Below are positions 40,578 through 49,339 of a stretch of DNA of 64,000 nucleotides, piece after piece. The stretch is from Palsa-504 sp963806335. GTDB lineage: Bacteria; Actinomycetota; Actinomycetes; Streptosporangiales; Streptosporangiaceae. A program made the translations under genes and the position numbers. The notes under the pieces are model-generated. The model did no database searches, was not told where the DNA came from, and saw only the letters and a list, made by a program, of their open reading frames with translations. The DNA lies in assembly GCA_963806335.1 (NCBI GenBank), contig CAWDXO010000018.1, positions 1 through 64,000 on the forward strand. Reading direction: 5' to 3'. The first letter of the stretch is position 1. Each line of letters opens with the position of its first letter.

Positions 40578-42524
40578 CTACCTCCCGACCACTACGGGAA
40601 GCAGCCGCCTCCCGTCGAGGCGGTCCCCGGTCGGGCCTACCTGGATCTCGGTACCCATGGCCGGGCAGACCCCACACTCATAACACGGAGTCCAGCGACA
40701 ATCTTCCACCTCGGCCGCGCCCTCAGGAGCGATGGAGTCCTGCCAGTCCTGCCAAAGCCAGTCGCGGTCAAGGCCCGCGTCCAGGTGGTCCCAGGGGAGC
40801 ACCTCACTGTAATCACGTTCGCGCGTAGTGTACCATGCGAGGTCCACCGGCTCGCCGGCCAGCGCTGATTCCGCCGCGCGCTGCCACCGCTCGAACGAGA
40901 AGTACTCGCTCCACCCGTCGAACCGCGCGCCGTCCCGCCACGCCGCCAGGATCACGCCGCCGACGCGGCGGTCACCGCGGGAGAGCAGGCCTTCGATCAG
41001 GCCCGGCTGCCCGTCGTGGTAGCGGTACCCGATGGCCTTGCCGTAGGCGCGGTCGGCGCGCAGCGCGCCGCCGAGCCCCCGCAGCCGGTCGTCTACGACG
41101 TCCGGCGGGCACTGGGCGGCCCACTGGAACGGCGTGTGCGGCTTGGGCACGAACCCGCCGATCGATACCGTGCACCTGATGTCGCGCCGGCCGGTCGCCT
41201 CCCGGCCCGCCGCGATGACCTTGCGCGCCAGCTGCGCGATCGCCAGCACATCGGCGTCGGTCTCGGTCGGCAACCCGCACATGAAGTACAGCTTGACCTG
41301 CCGCCAGCCGCTGGCGTAGGCCGTGGTGACGGTGCGGATCAGGTCCTCTTCCGTGACCATTTTGTTGATCACCTTGCGGAGCCGCTCGGACCCGCCCTCC
41401 GGGGCGAACGTCAGCCCGGACCGGCGGCCGTTCCTGCTGAGCTCGTCGGCGAGCGTCACGTTGAAGGCGTCCACCCGGGTAGAGGGCAGCGACAACCCGA
41501 TGTTGGTGCCCTCATAGCAGTCGGCCAGGTCGACGGCGATCTCGTTGATCTCGCTGTGGTCCGCGCTTGACAGCGAAAGCAGCCCGACCTCGTCGAACCC
41601 GGTGGCCGCCACGCCGCCCTTGACCATGGAGCCGATCGTGGTGATGGACCGCTCCCGGACCGGGCGGGTGATCATCCCGGCCTGGCAGAACCGGCAGCCG
41701 CGGGTGCAGCCGCGGAAGATCTCCACGCTGTACCGCTCATGCACGGTCTCGGCGACGGGGACGATGGGCGCGCGCGGATACGGCCAGGCGTCCAGGTCCA
41801 TCACGGTATATTTCGAAACTGTGGACGGCACGCCGGGGTGATTCGGCATTATTTTTGAAATCTTGCCATCAGGGTGGTATGCTACGTCGTAGAAGCGAGG
41901 CACGTAAGCTACCGCCGCGAGCCGCAGCAGCAAACCGTCCCGCCCGCCGGGCTGCCCGGCCCGCTTCCAGTCACGAATCAGGTCCGTGATCGCGAGCACG
42001 GCCTGTTCGCCATCGCCGAGGACTACTACGTCGAGGAAATCTGCCACCGGCTCCGGGTTGAAGGCCGCGTGGCCCCCGGCGATGATCAGCGGGTGCACGA
42101 CGGACCGTTCGGAGGAAAAAAGAGGAATACCGGCGAGGTCGAGAACCGTGAGGAGGTTCGTATACGCCATCTCCGAGGCGAAACTGACGCCGAGCGCATC
42201 GAAGGCGCTGACCGGACGGTGCGCCTCCAGCGTGAACTGGGGCACACCTTCGGCGCGCATTAGCTTCTCGAGGTCGGGCCAGACGTTGTAGGTCCGTTCC
42301 GCGAGCACGCCATCGCGCTCGTTCAGCACCTCGTAGAGGATCTGGATGCCCTGGTTGGGCAGCCCGACTTCGTAGGCGTCCGGGTAGCACAGCGCCCACC
42401 GGACATCGGTGGCGTCCCAGTCCTTAACGACCGAACCGACTTCACCGCCGACGTACTGGATCGGCTTACGCACGCGGGGCAGCAGCGGCTCAAGAGCGGG
42501 ATACACCGATTCGAGGGGCATCAC
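40578..42524 (-). CDS. TIGR03960 B12-binding-type radical SAM protein
   Basis: This 648-residue protein has an N-terminal cobalamin-binding-like segment (about 1-200) and a radical SAM domain with the 4Fe-4S cysteines in IFRGCTRGCRFCQAG (CxxxCxxC), followed by GFDEVGLLSLSSADHSEI and LPSTRVDAF. A C-terminal cysteine group (CRWTPCYECGVCPAMG) may bind a second cluster. The family occurs beside DUF2344 proteins and ribosome or cell-wall genes across actinobacteria, but its substrate is unknown; RNA or ribosome modification has been guessed from context. The gene lies between rodA and the DUF2344 gene. Confidence 0.9.
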   Translation of the reverse strand: MMPLESVYPALEPLLPRVRKPIQYVGGEVGSVVKDWDATDVRWALCYPDAYEVGLPNQGIQILYEVLNERDGVLAERTYNVWPDLEKLMRAEGVPQFTLEAHRPVSAFDALGVSFASEMAYTNLLTVLDLAGIPLFSSERSVVHPLIIAGGHAAFNPEPVADFLDVVVLGDGEQAVLAITDLIRDWKRAGQPGGRDGLLLRLAAVAYVPRFYDVAYHPDGKISKIMPNHPGVPSTVSKYTVMDLDAWPYPRAPIVPVAETVHERYSVEIFRGCTRGCRFCQAGMITRPVRERSITTIGSMVKGGVAATGFDEVGLLSLSSADHSEINEIAVDLADCYEGTNIGLSLPSTRVDAFNVTLADELSRNGRRSGLTFAPEGGSERLRKVINKMVTEEDLIRTVTTAYASGWRQVKLYFMCGLPTETDADVLAIAQLARKVIAAGREATGRRDIRCTVSIGGFVPKPHTPFQWAAQCPPDVVDDRLRGLGGALRADRAYGKAIGYRYHDGQPGLIEGLLSRGDRRVGGVILAAWRDGARFDGWSEYFSFERWQRAAESALAGEPVDLAWYTTRERDYSEVLPWDHLDAGLDRDWLWQDWQDSIAPEGAAEVEDCRWTPCYECGVCPAMGTEIQVGPTGDRLDGRRLLPVVVGR

Positions 42525-42607
42525 AACAGGTTATCCGAACGGGCAGTGGTGACAGCGCTGCGGAACGCCAGCGATGCCCCTGGTGCAGCGGGCGCGGACG
42601 AGAAGCG

Positions 42608-43825
42608 TCACTCGAAGATGATGCGGCGGCGGTGGACGGACTGAAGCAGGCCGATGGCGATCATGTCGGCGAAGACCGCCGAGCCGCCGTAGGAGACGAA
42701 GGGCAGCGGGAGGCCGGTGATCGGCATGATGCCGATCGTCATGCCGATGTTGACGAACGACTGGAACGCGAACCACATCGCGATGCCGGACGCGACCAGC
42801 AGGCCGAACAGGTCGTCGGCCCGGCTGGCGATCCGCAGCGCGCGGATGATCACGACGCCGAGCAGGAAGACGATCACGCTGGTGCCGACGAAGCCGAGTT
42901 CCTCGCCGGCCACGGTGAAGATGAAGTCGGTCTGCTGTGACGGGACGAAGTTGCCCGCGATCAGCTGGCCGTGGAACAGGCCCTGACCGAACATTCCGCC
43001 TGACCCGATCGCGATCTTGGCCTGGGCCGCGTTGTAGCCGGCCCCGGCCAGGTCGGCGGACGGATGCAGGAAGGAGGTGAACCGGGTCAGCTGGTAGGAC
43101 TTCAGCAGGTGCAGGCCGCCCGCCGCGGCGATGCCCGCGGCCACGATGCCCGCGAGCGCGGCGATGAGGCGCAGCCGTAGCCCGGACAGCACGATCATGG
43201 TGGCGGTCACGGCGACGAGTACCAGCGCCACGCCCAGGGCCGGCTCGATCACCACCAGGGCCATCAGCGGCGCCGCGCAGGCCAGCGCGATCAGCAGGGC
43301 ACGGATGCCCGGCCGGTCACCGCGGGCCCCGGCGAAGATCGTGGCGGTCATCAGGATCAGCGCGACCTTGGCGAACTCGGACGGCTCGACCTGGAATCCG
43401 CCGGGCAGGGAGATCCACGCGTGGGCGCCGTTGATCTCGGAACCGACCGGGCTGAGCACGGCCAGCAGGCCGAGCAGGGTCGCGCCGTAGAAGAACGGCA
43501 CCCAGGTCCGCAGCTGCCTGGTGTCGACCAGGCTCACCCCGACCATCAGGACCAGCCCGATGACCACGTTGAGCAGTTGCTTCTTCAGGTACGTGCGCGG
43601 GTCGTCCCCGGCCGCGAGGAGGCTGGGCTGAGTGGCCGACCAGACGAGCACGGTGCCGATCCCGCACAGCCCGAGGACGACCACGATCAGGATCCAGTCC
43701 ATGTGCCTGAGCACGGAGTTCCGGGCGAACGCGCGGGCCAGCAGGGATCGCGGGCGGCCGGAGAACACCCCGGGCCGCGGCGTGGTGAGCCCGCGCGCGG
43801 TGTAGCTCGTCGATCGGCCCAGCAT
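42608..43825 (-). CDS. rodA: RodA peptidoglycan glycosyltransferase
   Basis: The 405-residue SEDS-family protein has about ten transmembrane helices, starting at MDWILIVVVLGLCGIGTVLVW. It carries conserved SEDS loops including FQVEPSEFAKVALIL (the Glu-Phe-Ala-Lys motif), VVIEPALGVALV (with the catalytic-region acidic residue) and the C-terminal GLPLPFVSYGGSA. It polymerises lipid II glycan strands for lateral wall growth together with the PBP2 encoded directly upstream. The ATG overlaps the PBP2 stop by one base (TGATG), so the two are coupled, and the longer in-frame extension to 43975 was rejected. Confidence 0.95.
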   Translation of the reverse strand: MLGRSTSYTARGLTTPRPGVFSGRPRSLLARAFARNSVLRHMDWILIVVVLGLCGIGTVLVWSATQPSLLAAGDDPRTYLKKQLLNVVIGLVLMVGVSLVDTRQLRTWVPFFYGATLLGLLAVLSPVGSEINGAHAWISLPGGFQVEPSEFAKVALILMTATIFAGARGDRPGIRALLIALACAAPLMALVVIEPALGVALVLVAVTATMIVLSGLRLRLIAALAGIVAAGIAAAGGLHLLKSYQLTRFTSFLHPSADLAGAGYNAAQAKIAIGSGGMFGQGLFHGQLIAGNFVPSQQTDFIFTVAGEELGFVGTSVIVFLLGVVIIRALRIASRADDLFGLLVASGIAMWFAFQSFVNIGMTIGIMPITGLPLPFVSYGGSAVFADMIAIGLLQSVHRRRIIFE

Positions 43826-45930
43826 CACTTCCTCCTGGCGGAGCTGGACGGAGCTGGGGCGTAGCCAGGCGGTGCCTTGATCGCCCCGGCCGAGGTAATG
43901 CTCGGCGGCGCCGACGGCACCTGGCCGCCAGGAACCGCGGCCTTGTGTCCTTCCAGGCCGTAGATGCCGTCCCATATCTGGCGTACCGCGGGCGCCGCCA
44001 CGTCGGCGCCGTAACCGGAGTCCGGGACCATGACGATGACCACGTACTTCGGGTCGTTACACGGCGCGAACGAGGCGAACACCGAGGTCGCGTTCTTGCC
44101 GAAGAGCTGGGCGGTACCGGTCTTGCCCGCTACGCAGACCTGGTTCAGCGGGAAGCCGCTGAACGCCCCGGCCGCGGTGCCCTGGGTGACGACACCAGCC
44201 AGTGCGCTGCGGATATAGGACAGCGTGTAGCCCGACACCGGCAGGTGGCGGACGACGGGCGGGTTGATCCGCTGCACCACCTGGCCCGTGACCGGCGAGA
44301 CCAGCGCCTCGCCGATGCGCGGGCTGTACAGCGTCCCGCCGTTGGCCAGCGCTACGTACGCGTCGGCTAGCTGGACCGGGGTGACGGTCACGTAGCCCTG
44401 GCCGATCGCGGCGATGGCGGCCTGGCCGGGCTCCCACTGCCAGCCGCTCTGGCAGTCCTGCCACTCGATCTGCTGCACGTACGTGCCGTACTCGCGGCCG
44501 TTCTTGCACCAGTTCTGGCCGGTGTGGGCGTTGTCCTTCCACAGGTAGTACAGCCACTGCCTGGTCGGGATCGTGCCGGGCGACTCGGCGGGCAGGTCGA
44601 TGCCGGTGTCCTTCCCGAAGCCCCAGTCCAGCTCCATCTGCTGCATCTTCTGCACCGGCGCCTTCGGCGACGCCTTGAGGTTGGCCTTCGTGTCGTCGCT
44701 GAGGTACATGTCGTAGCCGAGGTTGTAGTAGACGGTGTCGCAGGACTGGATGAGCGCCTCGGCGAAGGTCATCTCGCCGAGGCCGGGCTCGCCGTCGTTG
44801 CCGAAGGTCTGGCTGCCGATGCTGACCGAGGCGGGGCAGTTGTACAGGCCGTTCAGCGGGTACCCGTCGGACACCGCGGCGGCGGTCGAGGTGACCTTGA
44901 AGGTCGAGCCGGGGGCGTACTGGCCCTGGGTGGTCCAGTTGATGATCGGCTGCCCGCCGGCGGTGCCGAATAGCGCGTTGAACTCCTGCTGGGAGATGCC
45001 GCCGGTCCACACGCTCGGGTTATAGTCCGGGTAGCTGGCCATCGCCACCACCCGGCCGGCCGTCGTCATCACGATCGCCGCGCCCTGGTTGGCGGCGTTG
45101 CCCGCGGCCCGTGACCGGGCGATCGCACCGTCGAGCGCGTTGGTAGCGTCGGTCTGTATCTGCGCGTTGAGGCTGGTCACGAGGTCATCGCCGTTGACGG
45201 GCGGGGTCTGGCCTGCGGTCCCTGTGACATCTCCCGCGGCGTTGACCGACACGGTCTGAGTGCCGGCGCGGCCGCGGAGCTGGCTGTCGTACTGGGCCTC
45301 GAGGCCGGCCTGGCCCACCAGGTCCACGCCGGAGAATCCGGTCACCGGCAGGTGCCGGCTGGCGATCTCCTGCGGGGTGATCGGCTGCAGGTAGCCAAGG
45401 ACCTGGGCCGGATTGGCCCCGTCCGGCTGCGGGTAGTCGATGACCGGCTGGACCTGCGCCGTCACCCCGGGGAACTGCTTCTGCTCCTCCAGGACCTGCA
45501 GCGCCACCCGGTCGGAGACGTTCTGGGCCACCGGGATGGGTTGATAGGGCGAGCCCGTCCAGCAGGGTGGCGAGACCCCGGCCGTGCATAGTCGCGTCTT
45601 CTCGGTCAGCAGCGTGTCGGACATGCCAAGCAACGCGGCGAGCCGCCGCAGCACCGGGGCGGCGCCGCCCGGCTGCTGGGACAGGGTCATCATGTCCACC
45701 GAGACGACCAGCGCCGTCTGATTGGTGACCAGCCGGTTGCCGACATCGTCGAGGATCTGGCCGCGGACCGCGGGCACGATCACGTTCCTGGTCTGGTTCG
45801 CGGCGGCGAGCTTGGTGAACGAGGCGGTGTTGATCACCTGCAGGTAATAGAGCCGGCCGCCCAGCGAGACCAGCATGGCGGCGGCGATCACGTAGAGCAC
45901 CAGCAGCCGGCGGCGCGAGGCCGTATTCAC
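43825..45930 (-). CDS. mrdA: Penicillin-binding protein 2 (elongasome transpeptidase)
   Basis: The 701-residue class B PBP has an N-terminal membrane anchor (LLVLYVIAAAMLVSLGGRLYYLQV), a pedestal region, and a transpeptidase domain. Motifs are SxxK in APGSTFKVT (S342, K345 from the GTG start), SCD at 396-398 in place of the common SxN, and KTGTAQ at 603-608. The start was set at GTG 45930 because AGGAGG lies six bases before it; an ATG 21 bases upstream would place that ribosome site inside the gene. It overlaps mreD by four bases and rodA by one. It cross-links peptidoglycan with RodA under MreBCD guidance. Confidence 0.93.
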   Translation of the reverse strand: MNTASRRRLLVLYVIAAAMLVSLGGRLYYLQVINTASFTKLAAANQTRNVIVPAVRGQILDDVGNRLVTNQTALVVSVDMMTLSQQPGGAAPVLRRLAALLGMSDTLLTEKTRLCTAGVSPPCWTGSPYQPIPVAQNVSDRVALQVLEEQKQFPGVTAQVQPVIDYPQPDGANPAQVLGYLQPITPQEIASRHLPVTGFSGVDLVGQAGLEAQYDSQLRGRAGTQTVSVNAAGDVTGTAGQTPPVNGDDLVTSLNAQIQTDATNALDGAIARSRAAGNAANQGAAIVMTTAGRVVAMASYPDYNPSVWTGGISQQEFNALFGTAGGQPIINWTTQGQYAPGSTFKVTSTAAAVSDGYPLNGLYNCPASVSIGSQTFGNDGEPGLGEMTFAEALIQSCDTVYYNLGYDMYLSDDTKANLKASPKAPVQKMQQMELDWGFGKDTGIDLPAESPGTIPTRQWLYYLWKDNAHTGQNWCKNGREYGTYVQQIEWQDCQSGWQWEPGQAAIAAIGQGYVTVTPVQLADAYVALANGGTLYSPRIGEALVSPVTGQVVQRINPPVVRHLPVSGYTLSYIRSALAGVVTQGTAAGAFSGFPLNQVCVAGKTGTAQLFGKNATSVFASFAPCNDPKYVVIVMVPDSGYGADVAAPAVRQIWDGIYGLEGHKAAVPGGQVPSAPPSITSAGAIKAPPGYAPAPSSSARRK

Positions 45931-47270
45931 CGGTAACCTCCTGTCCGCCATCTTCTCCTGGCCTTCGGCCGGGGCATGTGCAGCCGCGCCGGACCTGACC
46001 GCCCGGACCGCAGCCGGGGCTGGCGGGCGCTCAGGCCGCCGCTCCCCCGGCCGAAGATGCTATGGCCGAAGACGCCGCGGCCGAAGGATCCGCGGCCCAT
46101 GGTGCGGCGGGTCAGGGAGCTACCGCCGCCGGGCTGGCGCAGCCAGCCCGGGCCCGGCGACTTCGGCCGGGCGGACCCGCGCAGCGGACCGGCCAGCCGG
46201 CCGAGGGTCCCACCGCGGGAACCGCCGCGGACGCCACTCCGGGCGCCGTTCCGGGAGCCGTTCGGGGAAAAGCGGGGCGTGCGGCGGCCCAGGCCGCCTG
46301 GCGTCCGCATCAGGTTGCCCCGGTGCCGGAGCGGGGAGGACCGGCCCAGGGACGCCGTTCGGCTGAAGACCGAGGACCGGCCCAGGGACGCCGTTCGGCT
46401 GAAGACCGAGGACCGGCCGTGCGGGGAAGTCAGGTGAGACGAAGACGGAGCGCGGCTGAAGAGCGAGCCGCCCAGCCAGGACCGGCCCAGGCTGGAGCGG
46501 CCGAACCGGAGCTTGGCCGGGCCGCCCCCGAGGCTGCCCGTCGCGAAGGCCGTGCCGACGCCATCCCGCAAACCTGTCAACGAGCCGGCCCGCATCGCGG
46601 GACGGGCCGAGCCAGCCCGGCCCAGGTTGAGCCGGGGCTCGCGTTTCGCGGCCGGCCGGCCGACGGCCGACCGGACCGTGCCCAGGCCCAGGCCCGCTGC
46701 GGGCACCGCCGTTCCTGCCCGCGCGGCCGACCACCCCGGCCGACGGGCCTGGCCCCGCGCCCCGGCCAGGCGCCACGCGGCCGCGACGGCGTAGAGCATG
46801 AACGGGGCGAGCAGCACGTCATACACCACCGCGGCCGGGAGCACGCGGGTGATGGCCGGCCAGGTGACCCGGGGATCGCTGAGCATGACGCCGAGCAAGG
46901 CGCCCAGGGCTTCGCCGCAGATCGCGCCCGCCGCCACCACCACGATCTCGAAGAGCGCCGTGTGCCCGGATTCGGTAGCGCCGTCACCGGAGGAGTCGTC
47001 GGCCAGCAGCCCGCAGGCGTAGCCGATCAGGCAGAACACCAGCGCGTCCTGGCCGACGAAGTGGCTGCCGGGCGGGGCGACATCGAGCGCGAGGCCGGCC
47101 CAGAACCCGATCAGCGCGCCTGCCATCGGCCCGCTGGCCAGGGCGAGCGCCGCCACGGCGAGCAGCACCAGGTCGGGTCCCGCGCCGCCGGGAAACGCGA
47201 TCCGGTCCAGCACGGTCAGCTGGACCACGACCGCGACGGCGACGAACACGAAGGAGATCAGCGCTCGCAC
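45927..47270 (-). CDS. mreD: MreD with a very long basic C-terminal tail
   Basis: The first 170 residues, from GTG 47270, are a normal MreD: five to six hydrophobic segments starting with LISFVFVAVAVVVQLTVLDRIAF, then DLVLLAVAALALASGPMAGAL and VVYDVLLAPFMLYAVAAAW. Typical MreD ends there. Here the frame continues about 270 residues as a Ser/Arg/Gly-rich, strongly basic, probably disordered region (repeats GRSSVFSRTASL, then many GRG and SRNG stretches) right to the PBP2 start. The tail is encoded without a stop and overlaps the next gene by four bases, so it is likely translated. The DNA in the tail includes a 36-bp tandem repeat. A loss of the original stop followed by drift is an alternative to a functional tail. 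Confidence 0.85.
   Translation of the reverse strand: MRALISFVFVAVAVVVQLTVLDRIAFPGGAGPDLVLLAVAALALASGPMAGALIGFWAGLALDVAPPGSHFVGQDALVFCLIGYACGLLADDSSGDGATESGHTALFEIVVVAAGAICGEALGALLGVMLSDPRVTWPAITRVLPAAVVYDVLLAPFMLYAVAAAWRLAGARGQARRPGWSAARAGTAVPAAGLGLGTVRSAVGRPAAKREPRLNLGRAGSARPAMRAGSLTGLRDGVGTAFATGSLGGGPAKLRFGRSSLGRSWLGGSLFSRAPSSSHLTSPHGRSSVFSRTASLGRSSVFSRTASLGRSSPLRHRGNLMRTPGGLGRRTPRFSPNGSRNGARSGVRGGSRGGTLGRLAGPLRGSARPKSPGPGWLRQPGGGSSLTRRTMGRGSFGRGVFGHSIFGRGSGGLSARQPRLRSGRSGPARLHMPRPKARRRWRTGGYR
46336..46418. repeat. 36-bp tandem repeat in the mreD tail
   Basis: The block 46336-46371 is repeated at 46372-46407 and a third copy begins at 46408. It encodes two and a partial copy of the 12-residue GRSSVFSRTASL. 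The copies are identical. Confidence 0.9.
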
Positions 47271-47271
47271 G

Positions 47272-48255
47272 TCAGCCCCCGCCCGTGGGAGAGGCCGTAG
47301 CGGACGGGGCCGGGGACACCGCGACTCCCCCGGACGGCGAGGTGTAGGGCGCGCTGGACGCGGTCGCGCTCGGGGTGACGGTGACGGTAACGGTCGGCGC
47401 GGGCCGCGGCAGTATCGAGACCCGGGGATTATGCCGCGGCACCTGTACCACGACACCGACGACACCGAGCGTGGTGAAGTTGACGAACGGCCGGACCATC
47501 GCGGTCTGGGTGAGCGCCCCCGCGCCGCCGCTGACCGACACGACCGTGCCGACGGGCACGCCGGGCACCTCCGGCTGGTCACCGACGGAGGCGTACGTGA
47601 CGACCTGCTCCCCGGGGGCCAGCATCGCGTTGGCGGCGAACAGGCTCAGCCGCAGCAGGCCGGATCCGGACAGGGACTTGCCGGTTCCTGCGACCTCGCC
47701 GATCTGGCCGCCACCCGCCATCTGCACGCCCACCACCGAGGACGCGTCGTTGGCCAGCAACACGGTCGAGGTGTCCGCGCTGACCTGGGTGACGGTGCCG
47801 ACGAAGCCGGAGCCGGACAGGACCGTCTCGTTCTGCTTGATCCCGTCCCGGCTGCCCGCGTCCAGCGTGACCGTGTCGGAGTAGTCCCCTCCGGCCGCGA
47901 TGACGTTCGCGGGCACGATCCGGTAGCCGCCGGCATCGAGCTGCAGCAGCTGTGCCAGCTGCTTCCTGGCGGCCTGGCTCAGCTGCGCGTGGCTGAGCTC
48001 GGCGCGGAGCTCGGTGTTCTCCCGCTGCAGGCTGGCGATCGTGCCCTGCGCCGACGGCCCGCCGGTGATCGAGTCGAACAGGCTGGCCACCGGATCGGTC
48101 ACGTCGTGCGTGACCCGCTCGACCGGGCCGAAGATGTCCGCGCCCACATTCCTGGCCGGCGACGCGCCGCCGTCCCTGAAGTCCAGCGTGATCAGCACGA
48201 TCGCGATGATCAGGAGCAGGCCAAGAACCAGGCGGGTACGCCGGTTGTCGTGCAC
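47272..48255 (-). CDS. mreC: Rod shape-determining protein MreC
   Basis: The 327-residue protein has an N-terminal membrane anchor (LVLGLLLIIAIVLITLDF), a coiled coil near residues 70-95 (IASLQRENTELRAEL), and the beta-barrel MreC domain with GSRDGIKQNETVLSGSGFVG and VVGVQMAGGGQIGEV. A Thr/Val/Ser/Pro-rich tail of about 60 residues follows. The GTG at 48255 was chosen for the GAGGAG five bases upstream. It links cytoplasmic MreB to the wall synthases PBP2 and RodA. Its stop is one base before the mreD start. Confidence 0.93.
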   Translation of the reverse strand: MHDNRRTRLVLGLLLIIAIVLITLDFRDGGASPARNVGADIFGPVERVTHDVTDPVASLFDSITGGPSAQGTIASLQRENTELRAELSHAQLSQAARKQLAQLLQLDAGGYRIVPANVIAAGGDYSDTVTLDAGSRDGIKQNETVLSGSGFVGTVTQVSADTSTVLLANDASSVVGVQMAGGGQIGEVAGTGKSLSGSGLLRLSLFAANAMLAPGEQVVTYASVGDQPEVPGVPVGTVVSVSGGAGALTQTAMVRPFVNFTTLGVVGVVVQVPRHNPRVSILPRPAPTVTVTVTPSATASSAPYTSPSGGVAVSPAPSATASPTGGG

Positions 48256-48307
48256 AGCAGCTCCTCGTCCGCCCGCCACGGCCGCCGCGGCGGGGCGGCA
48301 CCGTCAG

Positions 48308-49339
48308 TCAGCGCCTGGTGTCGGGCACCAGGACCTGACGCAGGGTGTCGAAGTCCTCGACACATTTCCCGGTGCCGAGCACCACGGAGTCAAGCGGGTT
48401 GTCCGCGACCTGCACGGGCATTCCTGTCTCCTCCCGGATTCGTGACTCTAGCCCGCGCAGCAGGGCGCCGCCGCCCGTCAGCGCGATTCCCCGGTCCATG
48501 ACGTCGCCGGCCAACTCGGGCGGGCACTTGTCCAGCGTGTTCTTGACCGCGTCGATGACCAGGTTGACCGGTTCCTCGATTGCGCGCCGCACCTCGGCGG
48601 CGGAGATCACCACCGTCTTCGGCAGCCCGCTGACCAGATCCCGGCCGCGGATCTCGGCGTGCGGCTCGTCCGCCGCAGGGAACGCGGAGCCGAGGGCGAT
48701 CTTGAGTTCCTCGGCGGTCCGCTCGCCGAGCATCAGCGAGTACTCCTTCTTCGCGAACGTGATGATCGCCTGGTCGAGCTCGTCGCCGCCGACCCTGATG
48801 GACTGCGAGGTGACGATACCGCCCAGCGAGATGACCGCCACCTCGGTCGTGCCGCCGCCGATGTCGACCACCATGTTGCCGGTCGGCTCGTGGATCGGCA
48901 GCCCCGCGCCGATCGCCGCCGCCATCGGCTCCTCGATGATGTAGACGCGGCGCGCGCCGGCCTGATGGCCGGCTTCCTTCACCGCGCTTTGCTCCACGCC
49001 GGTGATCCCGCTCGGCACGGCCACCACCAGCCTCGGTTTCGCGAAGTGGGCGCGCCGGTGAACTTTCTGGATGAAGTAGCGCAGCATGCGCTCGGTCACG
49101 TCGAAGTCGGCGATGACGCCGTCCTTCAGCGGGCGCACGGCCACGATGTTGCCCGGGGTGCGGCCGATCATGCGTTTGGCTTCGACGCCCACCGCGACGA
49201 TATGGCCGTTATTGGTATTGAGCGCCACCACCGACGGCTCATTCAGCACGATGCCGCGGCCACGCACGTAAACCAGCGTGTTCGCGGTGCCGAGGTCGAC
49301 CGCCATGTCGCGGCCGAGGAACGTCAGCACGTTGCTCAT
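48308..49339 (-). CDS. mreB: Rod shape-determining actin homologue MreB
   Basis: The 343-residue protein has all actin-fold nucleotide-binding parts: phosphate 1 DLGTANTLVYV, connect 1 RHFIQK-like region, phosphate 2 VVDIGGGTTEVAVISLGG and the adenosine loop ALTGGGALLRGLE. It polymerises under the membrane and positions the elongation machinery. It is the first gene of a probable mreB-mreC-mreD-mrdA-rodA operon. MreB presence in an actinobacterium suggests a filamentous or sporulating form, since rod-shaped mycobacteria and corynebacteria lack it. Confidence 0.97.
   Translation of the reverse strand: MSNVLTFLGRDMAVDLGTANTLVYVRGRGIVLNEPSVVALNTNNGHIVAVGVEAKRMIGRTPGNIVAVRPLKDGVIADFDVTERMLRYFIQKVHRRAHFAKPRLVVAVPSGITGVEQSAVKEAGHQAGARRVYIIEEPMAAAIGAGLPIHEPTGNMVVDIGGGTTEVAVISLGGIVTSQSIRVGGDELDQAIITFAKKEYSLMLGERTAEELKIALGSAFPAADEPHAEIRGRDLVSGLPKTVVISAAEVRRAIEEPVNLVIDAVKNTLDKCPPELAGDVMDRGIALTGGGALLRGLESRIREETGMPVQVADNPLDSVVLGTGKCVEDFDTLRQVLVPDTRR

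Noticed and set aside
47271..47582. Upstream extension of the mreD frame
   Set aside because: It lies over the mreC 3' end and has no MreD similarity; GTG 47270 follows the mreC stop by one base.
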